Shown here in pieces: positions 31,046-32,188 of a stretch of DNA of 32,188 nucleotides. This DNA is from Acidimicrobiaceae bacterium. GTDB taxonomy: Bacteria; Actinomycetota; Acidimicrobiia; Acidimicrobiales; RAAP-2. Location: positions 1 to 32,188 of the forward strand of contig DAHVAJ010000098.1 of assembly GCA_027314705.1 (NCBI GenBank). Reading direction: 5' to 3'. Under the pieces are notes generated by a model, which worked only from the letters and a program-made list of their open reading frames with translations, was not told where the DNA came from and ran no database searches. The position numbers were made by a program, and so were the translations under genes. The stretch's first letter is position 1; each line of letters begins with the position of its first letter.

Positions 31046-31879
31046 TCAGCCGGTGGCGGACCGGGCCGCGGCGGTGACCGACCGGGGGGTCCACGGGCCG
31101 TCCAGAGCCACGAGCACCCCGGCGCCCCCGGCGCCCCGCACGGCGGCGGCGGCGTCGGCCAGGGCGCCGGCCCCGATGCCGCCGTCGACGGGGGCGGACG
31201 CCCGGACGAGGCCGATCACGGGAACCGGCTCGCGGTCGGCGGCCACGGTCCGGACCCGGCGGACCGCCGTGGCCACGTCGGCGGCGGCGACCACCACCGC
31301 GTCGGCCCGGCGTCCGGCCACGTCGCAGACGGCGGCGAACCCCTCCCCTCCTCCGCCGGCCGCCACCACCAGCGGCACCCCGCCGGCCCGCACCGGCGCG
31401 GGGCGGTTGACGGCCCCGGCCACCGAGTAGGCGCGGCCGGCGAACTCGGGCCGCTCCTCGCACAGGACGGCCCGGCACACCTGGAGGGCCTCGTCGAGCC
31501 GGGTCACCCCGGCGGCGCCGGCCGTGCCGTCGCCGGCGAGGGTCAGGACGGCCCGGCCGTGCGAGATCACGTCGACACCGGTCACGATCTTGGCCAGCAC
31601 CGAGGGCGGGCGGCGGCCGGCGGCCCGGGGGAACGCGCCGAGCGAGATGCGCTCCGTGCCCACGGCCAGGGCCCCGAGCAGCGAGTAGGGCTCGTAGCGA
31701 GGTCCGTCCCGAGTGGTGGGCGGCGACTCGTCGACCCACAGGCCGCCCAGTCCCTCCTCCTCGGCCGCCCGGGCGGCGGCGGTCACCTGGCCGAGGAGGT
31801 GTCCGGCGGGACCGGCGCCGGAGCCCACCAGCCAGAGCCCGGCCGGCGCCGGGCGCAGCAGCTCGGCACGGGCGTCCAC
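31046..31879 (-). CDS. LLM-class flavin/F420-type oxidoreductase (short, 277 aa)
   Basis: This 277-residue protein reads GLWLVGSGAGPAGHLLGQVTAAARAAEEEGLGGLWVDE near its N terminus, then PYSLLGALAVGTERISLGAFP, SVLAKIVTGVDVISHGRAVLTLAGDG and TRLDEALQVCRAVLCEERPEFAGRAYSVAGAVNRPAPV, which is the luciferase-like barrel order. It is shorter and more diverged than the two LLM proteins at 10905 and 12457, and may lack part of the barrel. Substrate unknown. The GTG at 31879 lies 6 nt after TACTGT, so leaderless. Upstream begins a divergent prepilin-like gene. Confidence 0.78.
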   Translation of the reverse strand: MDARAELLRPAPAGLWLVGSGAGPAGHLLGQVTAAARAAEEEGLGGLWVDESPPTTRDGPRYEPYSLLGALAVGTERISLGAFPRAAGRRPPSVLAKIVTGVDVISHGRAVLTLAGDGTAGAAGVTRLDEALQVCRAVLCEERPEFAGRAYSVAGAVNRPAPVRAGGVPLVVAAGGGGEGFAAVCDVAGRRADAVVVAAADVATAVRRVRTVAADREPVPVIGLVRASAPVDGGIGAGALADAAAAVRGAGGAGVLVALDGPWTPRSVTAAARSATG

Positions 31880-31885
31880 GGCTGC

Positions 31886-31891
31886 ACAGTA
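31886..31891 (-). promoter_or_regulatory. -10 hexamer TACTGT for the LLM gene (leaderless)
   Basis: Minus-strand TACTGT with 6 nt to the GTG at 31879. Confidence 0.56.
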
Positions 31892-31913
31892 GCGGCGATG
31901 TCACACTCGGCGG

Positions 31914-31935
31914 TAGAATGACCACGTTCCGTGGT
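31914..31935 (+). promoter_or_regulatory. -10 box TAGAAT followed by an operator-like palindrome
   Basis: TAGAAT (31914-31919) is followed by ACCACG-TTC-CGTGGT (31921-31935), a perfect 15-bp palindrome that covers the expected start of transcription. It could be a repressor site for the prepilin-like gene, or a hairpin at the 5' end of its mRNA. The leader to the ATG at 31989 is about 60 nt. Confidence 0.58.
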
Positions 31936-31988
31936 AATGATGGCCGCCAGCGGCCACGATCGGTGACGGGTCGGACCAGGGGGTGGAC

Positions 31989-32188
31989 ATGGACGAGCAC
32001 GGGAGGGGTCGACGCACACCGGCGGGGCGCGACGACGCCGGCGTCACCATGGTCGCCTCGATGGTCGGCCTCGTGGCCGCCGCGCTCGTCGTGGCCCTGC
32101 TCGTCGGCGCCTCCCTGGGGAAGGGCTCGGCGTCCACCGGCGGCCCGGCCGGCGGGCCGGGGGTGGCCCGAGCCGACGCGGCCCAGGC
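31989..32188 (+). CDS. Prepilin-like single-span protein (3' end outside window)
   Basis: The frame from ATG 31989 stays open to the window edge (66 residues). It reads MDEHGRGRRTPAGRDDAG, then VTMVASMVGLVAAALVVALLV, a hydrophobic helix, and a Ser/Gly linker. The basic leader ending in Gly followed by a Val-Thr-Met hydrophobic run resembles type IV prepilins, cleaved after the Gly. The usual Glu at position 5 is replaced (Ala), which occurs in some minor or pseudopilins. GGGGGTGG is a plausible ribosome site. It may instead be a simple membrane-anchored secreted protein. Confidence 0.55.
   Translation, partial: MDEHGRGRRTPAGRDDAGVTMVASMVGLVAAALVVALLVGASLGKGSASTGGPAGGPGVARADAAQ

Overview
The window reads as chromosomal DNA of a very GC-rich actinobacterium, most likely of the class Acidimicrobiia or a close relative. 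The support is as follows: genes for mycothiol metabolism (MshB-like and Mca-like deacetylases), three luciferase-like F420-type oxidoreductases, the actinobacterial Psp stress cluster (pspA, pspAA, htpX, pspAB), and an exported repeat protein of the GYWEVALDGGVFAFGDAGFYGS type ending in an Rpf-like domain. Taxonomy is an inference. I see no rRNA, tRNA, CRISPR array, insertion sequence or phage gene, so this looks like ordinary, tightly packed core and housekeeping sequence.

Layout, left to right. 1-2460: a MarR-type repressor (cut by the window edge) diverges from a 14-TM drug exporter around a near-perfect palindrome. 2637-5644: a CoA-transferase and a membrane diguanylate cyclase. 5670-7796 (minus): a DedA protein with a small partner, and an MshB-like deacetylase with a small partner. 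7910-10870 (plus): hydrolase, RecB-like nuclease, PAP2 phosphatase and a DsbA-like isomerase. 10905-13728: two F420-type oxidoreductases flank purE, and the second diverges from a small protein across a 14-bp inverted repeat. 13755-16655: a ChbG/YdjC-like protein, a membrane protein, an SCP2-like protein and Mca.

16722-19525 is the Psp envelope-stress operon. 19526-19988 is a gene-free stretch holding a promoter and a folded RNA leader closed by a 13-position stem, followed by the secreted beta-propeller/Rpf-like cell-wall hydrolase. 21278-25643 (minus): a P450 with a pterin dehydratase, a second P450 and fumarase. 25690-29960 (minus): a Fur/Zur-family regulator and a metal ABC transporter with two permeases; a 17-bp perfect palindrome abuts its -10 box. 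30022-31879 (minus): endonuclease IV and a third LLM protein. At the right edge begins a prepilin-like gene with a palindrome at its probable transcription start.

Two features stand out. First, many genes have a TANNNT hexamer 6-8 nt before the start codon and no Shine-Dalgarno sequence, which points to widespread leaderless transcription and fixes several start codons. Second, the RNA leader before the Rpf-like gene resembles the c-di-AMP (ydaO) class only in part and may be a divergent or undescribed element.
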